From: JAFNAG01 sp041501225
Lineage (GTDB): Bacteria; Acidobacteriota; UBA6911
Assembly (NCBI GenBank): GCA_041501225.1
Contig: JBGQNR010000290.1
Coordinates: 1-7,102 of the forward strand
Length of the DNA: 7,102 nt
Reading direction: 5' to 3'
Under the pieces are notes generated by a model. That model ran no database searches, was not told the origin of the DNA, and saw only the letters and a list, made by a program, of their open reading frames with translations. The stretch's first letter is position 1. Each line of letters starts with the position of its first letter. Shown here in pieces: positions 5,203 through 7,102 of the stretch. A program made the translations under genes and the position numbers.

Positions 5203-6636
5203 ATGAGCGAACAGGATAAAAAGGACAACCAAATCACCCCCGGGAATGAACCCGGCAAGAGAATTGGGCGGCGGGATATTCTTCAAGGACTGTCCACAGT
5301 CCCCGTACTCGGCCTTTTCGGTTATGCCGTAAAAAAGCAGTTGGGCTACGAAAATGCCCGGCTGGAAGTGAAAAGCGCCACGGCTGCCCCGGCGGGCAAG
5401 CTTTCTGAAATAAACGTTGCCTTGCTGGGCGGCGGTGATCAGGGCGAAGTTCTGCTCAACTCCATGCTGAAAATCCCGGGTCTTCGCTTCCGCGCCATTT
5501 GCGACATCTGGGCCGAGTACAATCAGAAGAAGCTCGTGAATCGCCTGAAGAAGTACAATTTTGCGGTCAACGGCTATGAAGATTATCGTGAGATGCTGGA
5601 TAAGGAGAAAGATCTGGATGCGGTTGTGATTGCGACACCTGATTTCTGGCACGCCAGGCATGCCGTCGACTGCCTTCGGGCAGGGAAGCACGTCTATTGC
5701 GAAAAGGAAATGTCCAACACACTCGAAGGGGCCAGGAGCATGGTCCTCGCAGCCCGGGAAACCGGAAAGCTGCTCCAGATCGGGCACCAGCGGCGCAGCA
5801 ATCCGCGCTATCTCCATTGCTATGAAAAGCTGCTGACGGAGGCCAAACTTCTAGGGAGGATTGTCACCGCGCAGGGCCAGTGGAACCGCTCCGTCAAGCC
5901 CGACAATGGCTGGCCGGCACGCTATGCCATTCCTGACGACCGGCTCAAGAAATACGGTTTCAAGTCGATGCAGCAATTCCGCAACTGGCGTTGGTATAAA
6001 GGCCTGGGCGGCGGCCCGATTGTCGATCTTGGATCCCATCAAATTGATATCTTCAACTGGTTCCTGGGCGGCGGACCCAGTCATGTAATGGCCAGCGGCG
6101 GCACCGACTATTATGACCCGGCCACTCACGAATGGTACGACACAGTCTTGGCGATCTACGAATACCAGACGGTAGCCGGCAAGGCCCGGGCGTACTATAA
6201 AACCCAGACAACCAATGGCAGCCAGGGTTACTTTGAAACGTTTATGGGGGATCAGGGAACCCTGGTGCTGTCGGAATCCGAAGCGACACTGTCGGGTTCG
6301 ATCTACAGGGAAATCTCGGCGCCGGCCTGGGATCCGTGGGTCCAGAAAGGATACATCGCTGCGCCCAAGGAGCAGGCTGCCAAGCCGGAAGAGACCAAGG
6401 CAGTGCTGGATGTGCGAGAGTCGGTTTCTCCTGACGAACACCGAATCCCGATCGAATTGACCGATCCCTATCACAAACCTCACCTGGAAAATTTCTTCAA
6501 TGCCATCCGTGGTACCGCAAAGCTGAATTGTCCTGCCGAAGTGGGATACGAGACGGCGGTCACGGTGCTGAAAGTCAATGAGGCAATTGAAGCCAACCAG
6601 CGACTGGCGTTTCATCCGGAAGAATTCAAGATCTGA
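5203..6636 (+). CDS. Tat-exported Gfo/Idh/MocA family oxidoreductase
   Basis: This 477-residue NAD(P)-dependent sugar oxidoreductase of the Gfo/Idh/MocA family is probably periplasmic with a pre-bound cofactor. The N-terminus has IGRRDILQGL (R23, R24) followed by a hydrophobic stretch (about 27-41), a twin-arginine signal or anchor. The Rossmann fold begins at INVALLGGGDQGEVLL (70-85), with the GGGDQG dinucleotide loop. VVIATPDFWHARHAVDCL (141-158) and AGKHVYCEKEMSNTLEGA (160-177) follow. The family E-K-P motif is E-K-E here, keeping lysine K168. The substrate-side histidine is probably H279 in GPIVDLGSHQIDIFNW (271-286). The C-terminal block DPYHKPHLENFFNAIRG is typical. ATG 5203 is preferred because GGAG is correctly spaced; an in-frame GTG at 5167 would bury the Tat motif deeper. 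The DUF1080 gene upstream is divergent and the DoxX gene is 53 bases downstream. The likely substrate is a sugar or glycoside oxidised at C3, not shown by the sequence. Confidence 0.92.
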   Translation: MSEQDKKDNQITPGNEPGKRIGRRDILQGLSTVPVLGLFGYAVKKQLGYENARLEVKSATAAPAGKLSEINVALLGGGDQGEVLLNSMLKIPGLRFRAICDIWAEYNQKKLVNRLKKYNFAVNGYEDYREMLDKEKDLDAVVIATPDFWHARHAVDCLRAGKHVYCEKEMSNTLEGARSMVLAARETGKLLQIGHQRRSNPRYLHCYEKLLTEAKLLGRIVTAQGQWNRSVKPDNGWPARYAIPDDRLKKYGFKSMQQFRNWRWYKGLGGGPIVDLGSHQIDIFNWFLGGGPSHVMASGGTDYYDPATHEWYDTVLAIYEYQTVAGKARAYYKTQTTNGSQGYFETFMGDQGTLVLSESEATLSGSIYREISAPAWDPWVQKGYIAAPKEQAAKPEETKAVLDVRESVSPDEHRIPIELTDPYHKPHLENFFNAIRGTAKLNCPAEVGYETAVTVLKVNEAIEANQRLAFHPEEFKI

Positions 6637-6689
6637 CCGGCCTGACCCTTTCGCCCGCGGTTTGATTCTTTACGCACCAGAGGAACGAT

Positions 6690-7102
6690 ATGGAAACTGA
6701 AAAACTCACCCGGCTGCAAATATTCGCCCTGGCCCTGCTCAGGATTCTGATAGGCTGGCATTTCCTCTATGAAGGTATCGCAAAGCTGATGAAACCGAAC
6801 TGGTCGGCTTCGGGGTTTCTGTTGCAGGCTCGCGGCCCTTTGACGGATCTTTTCCACTGGATCCCAAACAGTCCCGAGGTGTTGCTCTATGTGAATCTCA
6901 TGAACATCTGGGGCCTGATCCTGATAGGGGTGGGACTCATGCTGGGCTGCTTCACACGCACTGCAAGCGGCGCTGGATTGCTACTGATTCTATTCTACTA
7001 TTTCTGCAATCCGCCCTTTGTAGGATATTTCTATTCACTTCCCTCGGAAGGGAATTACCTCATCATCAATAAAAACCTGGTTGAGGCTGCCGCGCTTCTC
7101 GT
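6690..7102 (+). CDS. DoxX-family membrane protein (3' end outside window)
   Basis: ATG 6690 has AGAGGAA (6679-6685) just upstream. The 137 visible residues form a small integral membrane protein. Spans lie near residues 9-29 (ALALLRILIGWHFLYEGIAK) and 70-88 (MNIWGLILIGVGLMLGCF), then 93-106, with another starting around NKNLVEAAALL at the cut. The motifs E-G-I-A-K-L-x-x-P-x-W and G-N-Y-L-I-I-N-K-N-L-V-E are those of DoxX proteins that accompany Gfo/Idh/MocA oxidoreductases in several environmental phyla. Archaeal DoxD/DoxA, after which the family is named, form thiosulfate:quinone oxidoreductase, so a quinone-linked redox role is possible but unproven. Spacing of 53 bases and the same strand suggest an operon with the preceding gene. 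The gene is truncated only by the window. Confidence 0.87.
   Translation, partial: METEKLTRLQIFALALLRILIGWHFLYEGIAKLMKPNWSASGFLLQARGPLTDLFHWIPNSPEVLLYVNLMNIWGLILIGVGLMLGCFTRTASGAGLLLILFYYFCNPPFVGYFYSLPSEGNYLIINKNLVEAAALL

Noticed and set aside
4936..5817. Long - strand open frame of 293 codons antisense to the start of the Gfo/Idh gene
   Set aside because: The opposite strand encodes a clear Rossmann-fold oxidoreductase. The antisense product has no recognisable motif.
5851..6615. - strand open frame of 254 codons within the Gfo/Idh gene
   Set aside because: It is a shadow of the real gene on the + strand.
1..7102. tRNA or rRNA genes
   Set aside because: No cloverleaf with a GTTCGANTC-like T-loop and no rRNA core sequence was seen on either strand.

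Overview
This window comes from a moderately GC-rich bacterium, judged by eye because base composition was not computed. The gene types suggest a free-living heterotroph such as an Acidobacteriota, Verrucomicrobiota or Planctomycetota member. They are a YdhV-type tungsten/molybdenum oxidoreductase, a secreted DUF1080 protein, a Tat-exported Gfo/Idh/MocA oxidoreductase, a DoxX membrane protein, and debris of IS91-type transposases. The phylum is inferred from gene content only.

Left part (1-2863): a redox operon on the + strand. A short Cys-rich reading frame at the left edge may be the tail of a ferredoxin-like subunit. It is followed by a full-length aldehyde ferredoxin oxidoreductase family protein closely resembling Escherichia coli YdhV, with all four predicted [4Fe-4S] cysteines. 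Seven bases later comes a small YdhW-like protein. The order (ferredoxin?)-V-W matches the start of the E. coli ydhYVWXUT operon. No ydhX, ydhU or ydhT follows.

Middle part (2864-5202): a scrapyard around one intact gene. From left to right it holds an orphan C-terminal coding fragment on the - strand, a perfect 24-bp inverted repeat, and a frameshifted C-terminal remnant of an IS91-family transposase. A 12-bp GTAGGGGCACGG palindrome follows, then the intact - strand gene for a secreted DUF1080 (3-keto-glycoside hydrolase-like) protein. After that come a second IS91 C-terminal remnant, a + strand 3' fragment of a DUF2075 (Schlafen-group-3-like helicase) gene, and about 220 bases of leader. 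The two IS91 remnants share a stretch of about 110 bp in the same orientation, so they bracket the DUF1080 gene as imperfect direct repeats.

Right part (5203-7102): a Gfo/Idh/MocA oxidoreductase with a twin-arginine signal, then a DoxX-family membrane protein that runs off the window end. They are 53 bases apart and probably co-transcribed. With the divergent DUF1080 gene they form a plausible extracytoplasmic sugar-oxidation cluster: the oxidoreductase would make or use 3-keto sugars, the DUF1080 protein would cleave 3-keto glycosides, and the DoxX protein may serve membrane redox. No wholly new system is evident. The points most worth checking are the direct-repeat bracketing of the DUF1080 gene, the large hairpin, the orphan fragment and the start codon of the YdhV homologue.
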